From the NCBI RefSeq assembly GCF_014640435.1, contig NZ_BMGY01000024.1, positions 1 through 64,000 of the forward strand: 64,000 nucleotides of DNA, written 5' to 3'. The stretch's first letter is position 1, and each line of letters begins with the position of its first letter. Below are positions 8,516-17,261 of this stretch, piece by piece. The DNA is from Hymenobacter frigidus (GTDB taxonomy: Bacteria > Bacteroidota > Bacteroidia > Cytophagales > Hymenobacteraceae). Under the pieces are notes generated by a model. It was not told the origin of the DNA. It worked only from the letters and a program-made list of their open reading frames with translations, and did no database searches. The position numbers and the translations under genes were made by a program.

Positions 8516-9967
8516 GTGCAAACTCCTGATACTTCCGCTGCCGGCACCACGCCGCAAGCCGCCCCCGCTCCCAAGCCCGACCTGCAATTCGCTGATTTCG
8601 CCCTTTCCCCTGCCCTGCTGGCGGGCGTGGCCGAACTGAAGTTCACCCAGCCCACGCCCGTGCAGCAGTTGGTGCTGGCCCCCGCCCTCGAAGGACAGGA
8701 CGTGGCCGGGCAGGCCCCCACCGGTTCGGGCAAAACCGCTGCCTACGGCCTGGCCTTACTTCAGCAGGTCGACCCCACTTCGGCCACCATGCAGGCCTTG
8801 GTGCTGGTGCCTGCCCGCGAGCTGGTGATGCAGGTGCGCGACGCCCTGCGCAGCCTCGGCAAGCACATGCCCAACCTGCGCATAGCCGGCTACTACGGCG
8901 GCCACGCCATGCGCGAAGAAGTGAAAGGCATGCAGCAGATGCCCCACGTAGTAGTGGCTACTCCCGGCCGTATGCTCGACCACCTGGAGCGCCGCACCAT
9001 TGTGCCGAACCGCCTGAAAGTGCTGGTTCTTGATGAAGCTGATAAACTACTGGAGCTGGGTTTTCAGGAAGAAATGGCCACCATCATCAGCCGCCTGCCG
9101 CTACGCCGCCAGACGCTGCTGTTCTCGGCTACCATGCCGGACAAGGTGCTGAACCTGGTGCGTGAGTACCTCACCCGGCCCCGCGTGATGAACGTGGGCG
9201 GTTCCAACGCCACCACGCTGCCCGAGAGCCTGGTGCTGCGCGGCCACGTAGTGAGCGCCGCCGACCAGAAACCCGCCGCGCTGTTTCACCTCATCACCCA
9301 GCCCACCGCCGGCCGCTCGCTGGTATTCGCCAACACCCGCGACCGGGTGGAAGAGCTCACGCGCTTCCTGCGCGGCCGGGGCCTGGCCGCCGAGGCCCTG
9401 CACGGCAAAATGCTGCAGCCTGAACGCGATAAGAGCATGATGAAGCTGCGCAACGGCTCAGCCACCGTGCTGGTTGCTACCGACGTAGCCGCGCGCGGCC
9501 TCGACGTGAATGAGCTCGACACCGTGGTACAATTCGACCCGCCCCACGAAACCGATACCTTCCAGCACCGCGCCGGCCGCACGGCCCGTGCCGGCGCCGT
9601 GGGCACCGCCCACCTCATCGTGACGCCCTACGAGCAGGAGAAACTGAAGAACTGGCCCGCCGCCAGCACCGTGCAATGGGCCGGCCTGCGTCCACCATCG
9701 TTGCCCGATGCCCTGCCTAAGCCCCCGCGCCCCAGCACTGTCACACTGCACGTATCGGCTGGCAAGAGCGAGAAAATCAGCCGTGGCGACCTCGCCGGGG
9801 CTTTCGTGAGTGTAGGCGGCATGGAGCGCGAGGCCGTGGGCCGCATTGAGGTATTCGACCACCACAGCTTCGTGGCCGTGCCCGAGGCCCAGGCCGAAGA
9901 AATACTAGCGCGCATGCAGGGTGCCAAGGTGAAAGGCAAAAAGGTGAAGGTGGCCCTGATTCGTTAG
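8516..9967 (+). CDS. DEAD-box ATP-dependent RNA helicase, DbpA-like
   Basis: An RNA helicase with a Q motif (FADFALSPALLAG...TPVQQ), Walker A APTGSGKT, VLDEADK, FSATMP, and HRAGRTARAG in the second RecA lobe. A C-terminal domain of about 75 residues (from TVTLHVSAGKSEKISRGDL) resembles the DbpA RNA-binding domain, which suggests a role in ribosome assembly. The product is 483 residues from GTG 8516. ATG 8480 would add 12 residues but lies inside the repeat arm and upstream of the probable -7 element at 8504. Confidence 0.88.
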   Translation: MQTPDTSAAGTTPQAAPAPKPDLQFADFALSPALLAGVAELKFTQPTPVQQLVLAPALEGQDVAGQAPTGSGKTAAYGLALLQQVDPTSATMQALVLVPARELVMQVRDALRSLGKHMPNLRIAGYYGGHAMREEVKGMQQMPHVVVATPGRMLDHLERRTIVPNRLKVLVLDEADKLLELGFQEEMATIISRLPLRRQTLLFSATMPDKVLNLVREYLTRPRVMNVGGSNATTLPESLVLRGHVVSAADQKPAALFHLITQPTAGRSLVFANTRDRVEELTRFLRGRGLAAEALHGKMLQPERDKSMMKLRNGSATVLVATDVAARGLDVNELDTVVQFDPPHETDTFQHRAGRTARAGAVGTAHLIVTPYEQEKLKNWPAASTVQWAGLRPPSLPDALPKPPRPSTVTLHVSAGKSEKISRGDLAGAFVSVGGMEREAVGRIEVFDHHSFVAVPEAQAEEILARMQGAKVKGKKVKVALIR

Positions 9968-9988
9968 AAAAACGGGCAAGAGTAAACA

Positions 9989-10024
9989 TCATGCTTCGAC
10001 TGCGCGGACGCCAGATGAGCATGA
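9989..10024. repeat. Degenerate palindromic repeat (GTCAT family)
   Basis: TCATGCT at 9989-9995 and AGCATGA at 10018-10024 form a 7-bp inverted pair, followed by CGTTCTT as in the copy at 12798-12895. It looks like a decayed member of the family, in the gap between the helicase and the phosphatase. Confidence 0.35.
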
Positions 10025-10049
10025 CGTTCTTTTATTCATTCCCGACTAC

Positions 10050-10379
10050 TTGAGAATCCTTTTTGTCTGCAGCCAGAATAAGTGGCGCAGTCTCACCGCT
10101 GAGCGGCTTTTCGACGACCATCCGCATTACGAAGCGCGCTCGGCTGGTACGGAGCCGGGCGCGCGGGTGCGCGTCACGGCCGGGCACTTGGGCTGGGCCG
10201 AAATCATATTTGTGATGGAGCGCCGCCACGCCGACCGCCTTCGCGAAAAATTCGCGGAGGAGCTGCACGATAAGTCGATGGTCATCTTGCGCATTCCGGA
10301 TAAGTACCCGTTTGGCGACAGCACATTGATTGCCCTGCTGCAACTGAAGCTGAAGGAGCATTTGCCACTACTTTCGTAG
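10050..10379 (+). CDS. Short low-molecular-weight protein-tyrosine-phosphatase-like protein
   Basis: 109 residues beginning MRILFVCSQNKWRS, with the phosphate-binding C-x5-R-S loop (C7 to R13) at the N-terminus as in LMW phosphatases and arsenate reductases. PDKYPF near residue 85 could supply the general-acid aspartate of the family's DP loop. At 109 residues it is shorter than the usual 140-160. It starts with TTG 10050, and no ATG is available. The substrate is unknown. Confidence 0.8.
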   Translation: MRILFVCSQNKWRSLTAERLFDDHPHYEARSAGTEPGARVRVTAGHLGWAEIIFVMERRHADRLREKFAEELHDKSMVILRIPDKYPFGDSTLIALLQLKLKEHLPLLS

Positions 10380-10397
10380 TCGCATTATGCTACCCTT

Positions 10398-11766
10398 ATG
10401 CTAAAACCGTTACTGCTTCTACTCACAGCTTCGCTGTTTGGTTCTTTACAAACCCGCGCCCAGACTTTCGAGCCTGGCCTGCTGGTGCGCAGCAATGGCG
10501 ACACGCTGCGCGGCGAAATTGAAAAAGGTCTTCTGGACGGAGCCACCCGCGTTTATTCGCTACCGGAGTACGCCCGACAGTCCCAGTCAGCTGTTCCAGC
10601 CCCGCCAGCTGCGGGCGGTGAGCTTCATCGGGGGACGGTATTTCCGCTATGAGGCCCTACTCATCGATTACGCGGCGGAAACTCGGTTCGATTACTTGTC
10701 GCGCGGGTATGTCCCAGCCGTACGCCCTGACTCGGTCTTGGCCGAGGTTATCGTGAGTGGGGAAGCCTCGCTATTGCGGGTCGCTACCCCGGGCACCGTG
10801 CATTACCTGCTGCGACGTAGCTCGCGCGACTGGCTCGACCTGAGCGCCCGTCAGTATCTGCACGAGTCCGCTAACGGGGCCATGATTGTATTTGATGCCA
10901 ACAACTACTTAGGACAACTAAGCGTTTATTTCGGCGACTGTCCGGCCGCTGCTGAGGCAGCCAAAACCCTGCCGTTTACGCTGGCAGGCCTTACGCGAGT
11001 GGTACAAGTGTATAACCAAGGTTGTAGCGCTGCCAAACAGCCAGGTCGTTCGTGGCTCGTTCAGGCGGCACCGCGCCGCCGGCTATCGGTACAAGGCGGC
11101 CTCGTGGCGGGCGGGCGCTACAACCACGTAGCGTCAACACTTAATTTGGACGAGTACGAATTTCTCGATAGCCAACTGCACCCGATGGGTGGTTTGTTCG
11201 CCGAAATATTCCTACCCGGTCGCACTACTTCGATATACGGTGAACTGACTGCCAGCCGCTTTCAGGGTCGTCAAATGCTATACAGCATCGCCATGTACAG
11301 CGGTCCGGGGTCAGCATATATTTCCTACAGTTTTACCTACACAGACTACGCGGCTTGGCTGGGTGCGGCGCGCATTGGCGTTCGCAAGTACGCCCCGCTA
11401 CGCCACAACCAGCAATTGGTCTTGGGCCTGAGCTACGAGTTAGGCAAAGTATTCCGTCCGCAGTTCTCTACCGTTACCACTGGCAGCAACAGCAGCCCTA
11501 CCGTTATTCTGCCGGCCCCAGCCGGTTTTACAGCGAATGACTTGTGGTTTGCTCCACAAACTTTGCTACCTGCCCTCACCGTTGGGTGGCGTGCCCGGTA
11601 CCTGACGCTAACCTTGGACGGACAACGGTGTTACGACATCCACGATTTACCCGACCCTGCCAGGAACAGCATGATGGGCTCGGCGTGGAGTATGCGCCTT
11701 ACCGCCAGCTACCGCTTGGGCCGCAACCCGGACGTTGCAAAGTTGAGCGCCCCAGCCAAGCCCTGA
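10398..11766 (+). pseudogene. Exported beta-rich protein, frameshifted
   Basis: The first frame (ATG 10398) gives a signal peptide (MLKPLLLLLTASLFG...RAQ) and the opening FEPGLLVRSNGDTLRGEIEKG, common in exported Hymenobacter proteins of unknown role. Its sense ends near 10550 (GATRVY). The continuation (RSTPDSPSQLFQPRQLRAVSF) is in the +1 frame and stays open to 11766. One extra base near TTTATTCGC (about 10550-10560) would explain this. The rest, about 400 residues, looks like an outer-membrane or surface protein (repeated aromatic strands, YELGKVF, LTASYRLG). It is either a true pseudogene or a sequencing error. Confidence 0.7.
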
Positions 11767-11802
11767 GCCAACTTCTACTATTGAGGACCGTTTAACCGGC
11801 TC

Positions 11803-12744
11803 ATGGTCTATCTGATTTCCCTGGCTGTACTAGCGGCCATACTTTATGCTTTTTACCGCTACGTTACGGCCGATTCGCGCCGCCGCACCGTCGCGCTGGC
11901 CCAGAAATTTCCAGCGGCTTGGCAGCAACTACTAAACGAGCGAGTGGCCTTTTATCTGACCTTGACCGAACCTGAGAAAGTTCGTTTTGAGCAACAGGTG
12001 AAGGTTTTTCTGGCCAGCACGCGCATCACCGGGGTACAGACGGAGGTGGACGATGCCACGCGCCTACTGGTAGCCGCCTCGGCACTGATTCCGGTATTTG
12101 GATTTCCTGCCTGGGAGTACCGCAATCTGGCGGAGGTACTCATCGTGCCCGATGCCTGGATGCTCCCCGACGACCCCAGCCGGGAAGTGAAGCCCCTGCA
12201 AGGCACCTTACTCGGCTCGGTGCAGGGTTTCCAGAACCAGCACTACATGCGCCTGTCCAAAACCTCGCTTGAACAGGGCTTTCAGGATGCAATGGACCGC
12301 CAGAACGTGGGCATCCACGAATTTGCGCACTTGCTCGACGAGGCCGACGGTGCGATTGACGGCCTGCCCAAAGCCGCCCTGCCGCCCGAATTGCTTCAGC
12401 CCTGGGCCGCCGTGATGCAGCGCGAAATAGCTGCCATTCGGGAGGGTCGGTCGGAAATCAACCCCTACGCCGGCACCAACGAGGCCGAATTCTTCGCGGT
12501 CGTCACGGAGTATTTCTTCGAGAAGCCCGAGAAGCTGCAGGAACAGCACCCCGAACTCTATGACCTACTCACCCGCGCTTACCACCAAAACCCGCAAAAG
12601 CAATTCCTGCGCTTTGCGGTGGACCCGCGTGAGTGGTTAAAAACCCTGCACAGCCGCCGCACATTTGGCCGCAATGACGTCTGCCCCTGCGGCAGTGGCA
12701 AAAAATACAAGGACTGCCACCTGGACCTGACCCAAGCTGCCTGA
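11803..12744 (+). CDS. MtfA-family zinc peptidase with C-terminal SEC-C motif
   Basis: 313 residues. One N-terminal transmembrane helix (residues 2-18) precedes an MtfA/YeeI-like domain with the zinc motif HEFAHLLDEADG near residue 173 and a downstream acidic helix NEAEFFAVVTEYFFE (probable third ligand). The last 25 residues are a SEC-C zinc-finger motif, CPCGSGKKYKDCH, best known from SecA and various adaptors. E. coli MtfA (about 265 residues) regulates the glucose PTS repressor Mlc and has no SEC-C. The joined architecture suggests a membrane-tethered peptidase with an extra zinc or protein-binding tail. Confidence 0.85.
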   Translation: MVYLISLAVLAAILYAFYRYVTADSRRRTVALAQKFPAAWQQLLNERVAFYLTLTEPEKVRFEQQVKVFLASTRITGVQTEVDDATRLLVAASALIPVFGFPAWEYRNLAEVLIVPDAWMLPDDPSREVKPLQGTLLGSVQGFQNQHYMRLSKTSLEQGFQDAMDRQNVGIHEFAHLLDEADGAIDGLPKAALPPELLQPWAAVMQREIAAIREGRSEINPYAGTNEAEFFAVVTEYFFEKPEKLQEQHPELYDLLTRAYHQNPQKQFLRFAVDPREWLKTLHSRRTFGRNDVCPCGSGKKYKDCHLDLTQAA

Positions 12745-12797
12745 CCGGTACGCTCCTATTTAAGCAGTCGCGCACAAGTAACCGTAGTCAACCAAAA

Positions 12798-12895
12798 AGA
12801 ACATCATTCCGAGCTTGCCGAGGAATCTTGCCGGAGTCATCCGCGCCGCCCACTGGCGCGAGCGAGATTCCTCGGCAAGCTCGGAATGACGTTCT
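12798..12895. repeat. Palindromic repeat (GTCAT family), copy 2
   Basis: 31-bp arms at 12798-12828 and 12865-12895 are reverse complements with one mismatch; their core is TCATTCCGAGCTTGCCGAGG. The ends keep the TCAT...ATGA signature but the interior differs from copy 1. It lies between convergent genes. Confidence 0.85.
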
Positions 12896-12963
12896 TCTTT
12901 ATCCGGTTACTTATGCGTCACTTAGACGACGCAATCTGATTTACAGCTGTCAGATTAGGTAAT

Positions 12964-13130
12964 AGACTTGTTCCTGAATAAGAAATGGTCAAATATTTTA
13001 GCCGATTATGATGCCTGAATGGTCTTTTTGGTTTGGCCAAGCGTGTATCCTTGGATTCTTTGAGCAGCCCCCGTTTCTGGCGCCAAATACGACTTGGAAA
13101 ACCACCGATTTCTTATTGAGGAACAAGTCT
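12964..13130. mobile_element. MITE-like element, copy 2 (167 bp, TIRs)
   Basis: The ends AGACTTGTTCCTGAATAAG and CTTATTGAGGAACAAGTCT are 23-bp inverted repeats with one mismatch when extended to AAAT/ATTT. It is flanked on both sides by AAT (12961-12963 and 13131-13133), a possible 3-bp target duplication. Its length is identical to the copy at 4557. No internal open frame is present. Confidence 0.78.
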
Positions 13131-13294
13131 AATGAATCTTAAGTACTCAGGTAATTAGGATTGTGCAGCGCGCCCCGTCAGCCAGAATCAGGTAGTCACA
13201 AATTAAGTAAGCGCACAATAAAAGGCGGTCAAGCTGAGCTTATCGGTCAATCAGCATGACGGTCAATTAAATGCATTCATTTCTACACGAGTAC

Positions 13295-14887
13295 TTAACG
13301 GCCAGCCGGTTTACTGTCCTGCTGCAGTATCCAGTCTCGCACGGTATCCAGCATCGAAGTCGACACCAGCAAATCGGGGGTGCCACCAGACCCAACCAGC
13401 TGCTCACTTATGGGAGTCTGAAACAAGTGGTTGACCCCAGGCAATCGACGCACGGTCACGCGTTTATTACTTTTCAGGCCTTTTTCGAGTGCCGTCAGGT
13501 TGTCAGAGGCATTCACTTCGGCATCGTTGGTGCCATTGAGCAGCAGCACTGGGCACTGCACTTCGCCCAAGCTAAGCTTCGGGTCAAACTTTAGGTAATA
13601 TCGGTACCAGGGCATGATGAGCTGGGCGGCGCGCGCGCGGGCCAGGGCGGGGTCCTGGTTGGGGTAGCGTTGGCGTAGCATGTTCACCACAATGGCCTGC
13701 GCCTGGTCGTCGCTGGCCGTTTGACGCACAATCTCAAACATGGTGCGCCGAAACTTAAGCATGACTTCTACCCGTTTCCGTTCCTCGTTCTTGGCTTTGA
13801 GGCGCTGCTGAGCTACGAAGGTTTCTACCTGGGCGGCATTGGAGCCGCTGGTGCGAAGCTTTTGGGCTTTGTTGAGTACCTCAGCCCACAGCTGGCGCCG
13901 CGCCACGCCAGCTGAGGCAGTATCGGCGGGGTTGGCCACGGGTTCGGGCTGGCTGGCCAATAGGTCGAGCCCCACTAATCCGGAGGCGGCCAAGGTCACT
14001 ACAAAGCCGGGGGGCTCGGGCTGGGCGGCGGCCAACAGGGCTACATTGCCTCCCTCGCCGTGCCCAATCAGGCCCGTCTGCGCCGCATCGATGCTGGGAC
14101 GCAGGCGCAAATATTCGAGCCCCGCCCGCGCATCGCGCACCAGTTCGGCCGTAGTAGTCTGGCTGCCTACGCCTTCTGACTGCCCCACGCCCCGGTCGTC
14201 GAGCCGCAGCACGGCGATGCCCTGGCGGGCCAGGGCCGCTGCCATCGTGGCAAACAAGCGGTAGTCGCCCTGGCGGGCGTCGCGGTCGTGGCTGCCCATA
14301 TCCGATAAGAGCACAGCGGCGGGAAATGGCCCGGGACCATCCGGAATGCTCAAGGTTCCGGCCAGTTTGGTTTTGCCGAGCTGGCTGGTCAGGGTCACTT
14401 CTTCGGTGTGGTAGGTAGTGGTCTTCACTGCCATGGCCTTGCTGCCGCTCGTAGCCAACAACGCGCCGGGCACGAACCGGGCCAGCGTGAGCGGCACCCG
14501 CAGCCCCGGTTGCGTCCAGGTTCCGCGCAGTTCCCGCCCATCGGGGCTTTGCACGCACACGAACCGGCATTCCACCGTCACGGCATAGAATATCAGGGTG
14601 TCGCCCCGGAACGTTAGCGACGCCGGCACGCGGCTCAGGCGCTTGGCGGGCAGGTCCAAGGTCGCAACAAGCTTGTTGGCCCCCGGCTGGATAATACTGA
14701 TTTCAACCGGTACGCTACCACCTGGAATTGGCAATGGACCCTGCCAGCGCCCCACCAACGAGGGCGAAGCACTAGCGGCTACAGTGGGTTTCGCACCCTC
14801 CGCGGCGGGCATCGTAGTTTGGCCCAGGGCCCACCCTGGAAGCAGGCATGCCCACAGTCCGGCTGCGCGGATTATTCTTGTCAACAT
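13295..14887 (-). CDS. Exported alpha/beta hydrolase family protein (atypical nucleophile motif)
   Basis: 530 residues: a signal peptide (MLTRIIRAAGLWACLLPGWALGQ), an N-terminal beta domain of about 110 residues (LVGRWQGPLPI...), then an alpha/beta hydrolase fold with LRLDDRGVGQSEG, the elbow LIGHGEGGNVALLA, a late LLLNGTNDAEV (acid) and LPGVNHLFQ (histidine). Family members usually have GHSEGG; here the nucleophile serine position reads glycine (codon GGC). The protein may be inactive or use another residue. ATG 14887 starts the signal peptide; earlier in-frame ATGs encode no signal. Confidence 0.8.
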   Translation of the reverse strand: MLTRIIRAAGLWACLLPGWALGQTTMPAAEGAKPTVAASASPSLVGRWQGPLPIPGGSVPVEISIIQPGANKLVATLDLPAKRLSRVPASLTFRGDTLIFYAVTVECRFVCVQSPDGRELRGTWTQPGLRVPLTLARFVPGALLATSGSKAMAVKTTTYHTEEVTLTSQLGKTKLAGTLSIPDGPGPFPAAVLLSDMGSHDRDARQGDYRLFATMAAALARQGIAVLRLDDRGVGQSEGVGSQTTTAELVRDARAGLEYLRLRPSIDAAQTGLIGHGEGGNVALLAAAQPEPPGFVVTLAASGLVGLDLLASQPEPVANPADTASAGVARRQLWAEVLNKAQKLRTSGSNAAQVETFVAQQRLKAKNEERKRVEVMLKFRRTMFEIVRQTASDDQAQAIVVNMLRQRYPNQDPALARARAAQLIMPWYRYYLKFDPKLSLGEVQCPVLLLNGTNDAEVNASDNLTALEKGLKSNKRVTVRRLPGVNHLFQTPISEQLVGSGGTPDLLVSTSMLDTVRDWILQQDSKPAGR

Positions 14888-15004
14888 CTTTTGACTACCT
14901 GCTATCATGTATCGTTGGAAACCAGCTGCCAGCCAATAACCTGTTGTATAAAATCGTTTCGGCATCGGCCAGCTTGCTGCACTTTGCCGAATTACTGGTA
15001 CAAG

Positions 15005-16051
15005 CTACGGGAGCAGTACCCGGTCGATAACGTGTACCACTCCGTTCGTGCATTGCACATCGGGAATTACCATGTTGGCGGGAGCAGCATTACTAGTACC
15101 TTTCACCGTCAGTACGCCGTTGTTGAAAGCCCCGATAATGACCGGGCCACCAGCGGCTGCGATGGTCGTATTTTCGGGCAGCTCCGAGGTGAACTTTCCG
15201 CCCTGTGCCCCACCCAGTACCACGTGGTTGAGCAATACGGCCGTAACCGTGGCCACGGGCAATTTCCGGATATCAGCGGGCTGATTGAGCGACACCCCCA
15301 AGATGGTGCCCAGATTTTTAAATGCCTGGTCGGTGGGCGCAAAAACGGTGAGACTTGGGCTGCCGGGCGTGCCCGTGAGTGCTCCCTGCAGGTTGCAGTA
15401 CACCACGGCCTCAACCAGGAAGGTCAGTTCTGGCTTCACAAACACGCTGCCGCTTTGCAGCGCCAACGCCGAATTGAGCACATCGGCCCCGGTAGCAAGC
15501 AGCACTTTATCAATGGGATGTATCAGGCCATTAGCGGCTTTCACATCCGTGCTCAGAATTTTGGAGCCATTCACATATAGGCTGCCATCGGCCCGGCGGA
15601 TGATGCGGCGCGTAGGGGTCACCGATGGTACTGCCGGCGTTGTGGGAGTGGCTGCGATGGCCGGCGTCCTGAACGCACCTGCAGAAGCGCTACCAATGGT
15701 GAGCGCGCTACCCGGCAGCGTACCGCTGAACACGTGGTAAAAAAGGGTGTTGCGCAAAAATGGCAGTTGCAGCGCGGTCAGGTCCTGGGCTGAGTTCAGC
15801 CCCAGGCGGGCAAAGGCCGAATTGGTGGGCGCAAATACGGTGTAGTTGCCCTGCGGGTCGTTAGGATTTTTATTACCCAGCGTAACCGCCACATCGCCGC
15901 GGATTGCAGCGTCCTCCAGCGTCTGAAAATCGGGGTTGGTTACCGCAATATTTGTAATCGATGGGTCGACATCTTTATTCTTAGCGCAACTGCCCAGCGT
16001 CAACAAGCTAAGTGCCAATGCACCGGTTTTAAAGAGACAATATTTTTTCAT
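15005..16051 (-). CDS. Fasciclin (FAS1) repeat lipoprotein
   Basis: 348 residues with a lipoprotein signal (KTGALALSLLTLGSCAKN, lipobox cysteine near residue 20) and two FAS1 domains. The first has YTVFAPTNSAFARL and ends GLIHPIDKVLL; the second has LTVFAPTDQAFKNL and ends GVVHVIDRVLLP. FAS1 proteins mediate adhesion at the cell surface. The start is ATG 16051; the extra 14 codons upstream carry no signal. The neighbouring hydrolase is 117 bases downstream on the same strand. Confidence 0.9.
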   Translation of the reverse strand: MKKYCLFKTGALALSLLTLGSCAKNKDVDPSITNIAVTNPDFQTLEDAAIRGDVAVTLGNKNPNDPQGNYTVFAPTNSAFARLGLNSAQDLTALQLPFLRNTLFYHVFSGTLPGSALTIGSASAGAFRTPAIAATPTTPAVPSVTPTRRIIRRADGSLYVNGSKILSTDVKAANGLIHPIDKVLLATGADVLNSALALQSGSVFVKPELTFLVEAVVYCNLQGALTGTPGSPSLTVFAPTDQAFKNLGTILGVSLNQPADIRKLPVATVTAVLLNHVVLGGAQGGKFTSELPENTTIAAAGGPVIIGAFNNGVLTVKGTSNAAPANMVIPDVQCTNGVVHVIDRVLLP

Positions 16052-16264
16052 CGTGTAAAAGGTTGTATTGGTCGAGGTAAATAATGCTTTCACTCCAAAC
16101 CCCTGACTATAAACGGACTTTGAATGCCGCTGGATTGCACTAAGGTAAATCCAATACTCGGAAGTCTCGCGTAGATTGCAACAATATTAAACTGTATGTG
16201 GCCCTTTTCAACGCGCATTTCGCAGTTTTTTCACCCTATTCAATCCCTTAGCTATTCACGCGCA

Positions 16265-17170
16265 ATGCCAAAATTTACTGCATTATTTTTAGGTGCCCTC
16301 TTGTTTGCTGGAAGCGTGAATTCCCTGCGGGCCCAATCCCTGGTCAGCGGGTTCATGGCGGGCAAAGGACACGGGTCAGTAGTGGTTTCGGGTACTACCG
16401 AGCGCTACGAGAGCGTGTACCTGGCCCCCGATAAAATTGACGGCGTCCCAATTTTTCAGGAAGTTCGCGTTAATTCCCTCAACCTGTACGCTACGTACGG
16501 CCTCTCCGATAAGATTGATGCCATCGTAAGCCTGCCCTACATTCAGTCGAAAGGCAAGGCCCCGGGCACCGTCATCAACGACCTGAACGCGCTGTACTCG
16601 ACCCAGGGCTACGCTAATATCCGGCAGGGACTGCAAGACATCACGGCGCTGCTCAAGTTCAAAAGCTATTCGGTAGAGCTTGGCAGTAGCGTCCTCGATT
16701 TGCTGGGCGTTGTGAGCGTTAGCACGCCCCTGAGCGACTACCAAACCAATACCGGCTACGGCTACATTATTGCCATCGGCAACCGCGCTACCAAGTATTC
16801 GGCCGCGGGCGTAGCGCATCTCAAGACCAGCACGGGGATATTTGCCACCGCTCAGGTGGGCTATAGCCTGCGCACCGGCTTGGTGCCGAACGCCCTGGTT
16901 GGTGAAGCCAAATTGGGCTATGCCGGTCCCAAAACCTACCTCGAAGGCTCCGCTTCATTTCAAGAATCAAACGGCGGCACCGACATTTCGGAGGCTGGCT
17001 TCAATGGTTTTTTCCCTTCTACCCGCGTCAATTTCATTCGTATCGGGGCCAGCGCCTACCGTCCCATTGCCAATGGCTTCGGGCTTACGCTGGGAGCCAG
17101 CACCTACGTCGCCGGCCGTAATATTGGTAAGGCGACGGGCTTTTCGGCCGGTGTAACCTACAATTTTTAG
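16265..17170 (+). CDS. Predicted outer-membrane beta-barrel protein
   Basis: 301 residues from ATG 16265, with a signal peptide ending at RAQ. The mature part alternates polar and hydrophobic residues with many glycines and aromatics, and the last residue is phenylalanine (GVTYNF), the usual end of outer-membrane barrels. Segments such as LYATYGLSDKIDAIVSLPY resemble barrel proteins of the aromatic-degradation transporter group, but the function is unknown. An in-frame ATG at 16196 would mask the signal peptide. Confidence 0.7.
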   Translation: MPKFTALFLGALLFAGSVNSLRAQSLVSGFMAGKGHGSVVVSGTTERYESVYLAPDKIDGVPIFQEVRVNSLNLYATYGLSDKIDAIVSLPYIQSKGKAPGTVINDLNALYSTQGYANIRQGLQDITALLKFKSYSVELGSSVLDLLGVVSVSTPLSDYQTNTGYGYIIAIGNRATKYSAAGVAHLKTSTGIFATAQVGYSLRTGLVPNALVGEAKLGYAGPKTYLEGSASFQESNGGTDISEAGFNGFFPSTRVNFIRIGASAYRPIANGFGLTLGASTYVAGRNIGKATGFSAGVTYNF

Positions 17171-17190
17171 GACAACTATAGTACTCTTGA

Positions 17191-17257
17191 ACGACAGGCA
17201 ATTACCTAAAGAAAGCCGGGAGTATCTCCCGGCTTTCTTTAGGTAATTGCCTGTCGT
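17191..17257. terminator. Bidirectional terminator with 32-bp perfect stem
   Basis: Arms at 17191-17222 and 17226-17257 are exact reverse complements around a TAT loop, with the GC core AAGCCGGGAG. TTTT follows on the plus side. It sits between convergent genes (barrel protein and pirin), 20 bases after one stop and 4 bases from the other. The stem is much longer than usual for a terminator. Confidence 0.8.
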
Positions 17258-17261
17258 TTTA

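Larger units (their letters stand above)
12745..13294. other. 550-base gene-free stretch between convergent genes
   Basis: It holds the palindrome at 12798-12895, the MITE-like element at 12964-13130, and a weak GTCAT-family remnant (GTCAAGCT at 13228-13235 with AGCATGAC at 13253-13260). No convincing coding frame is seen. Confidence 0.7.
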
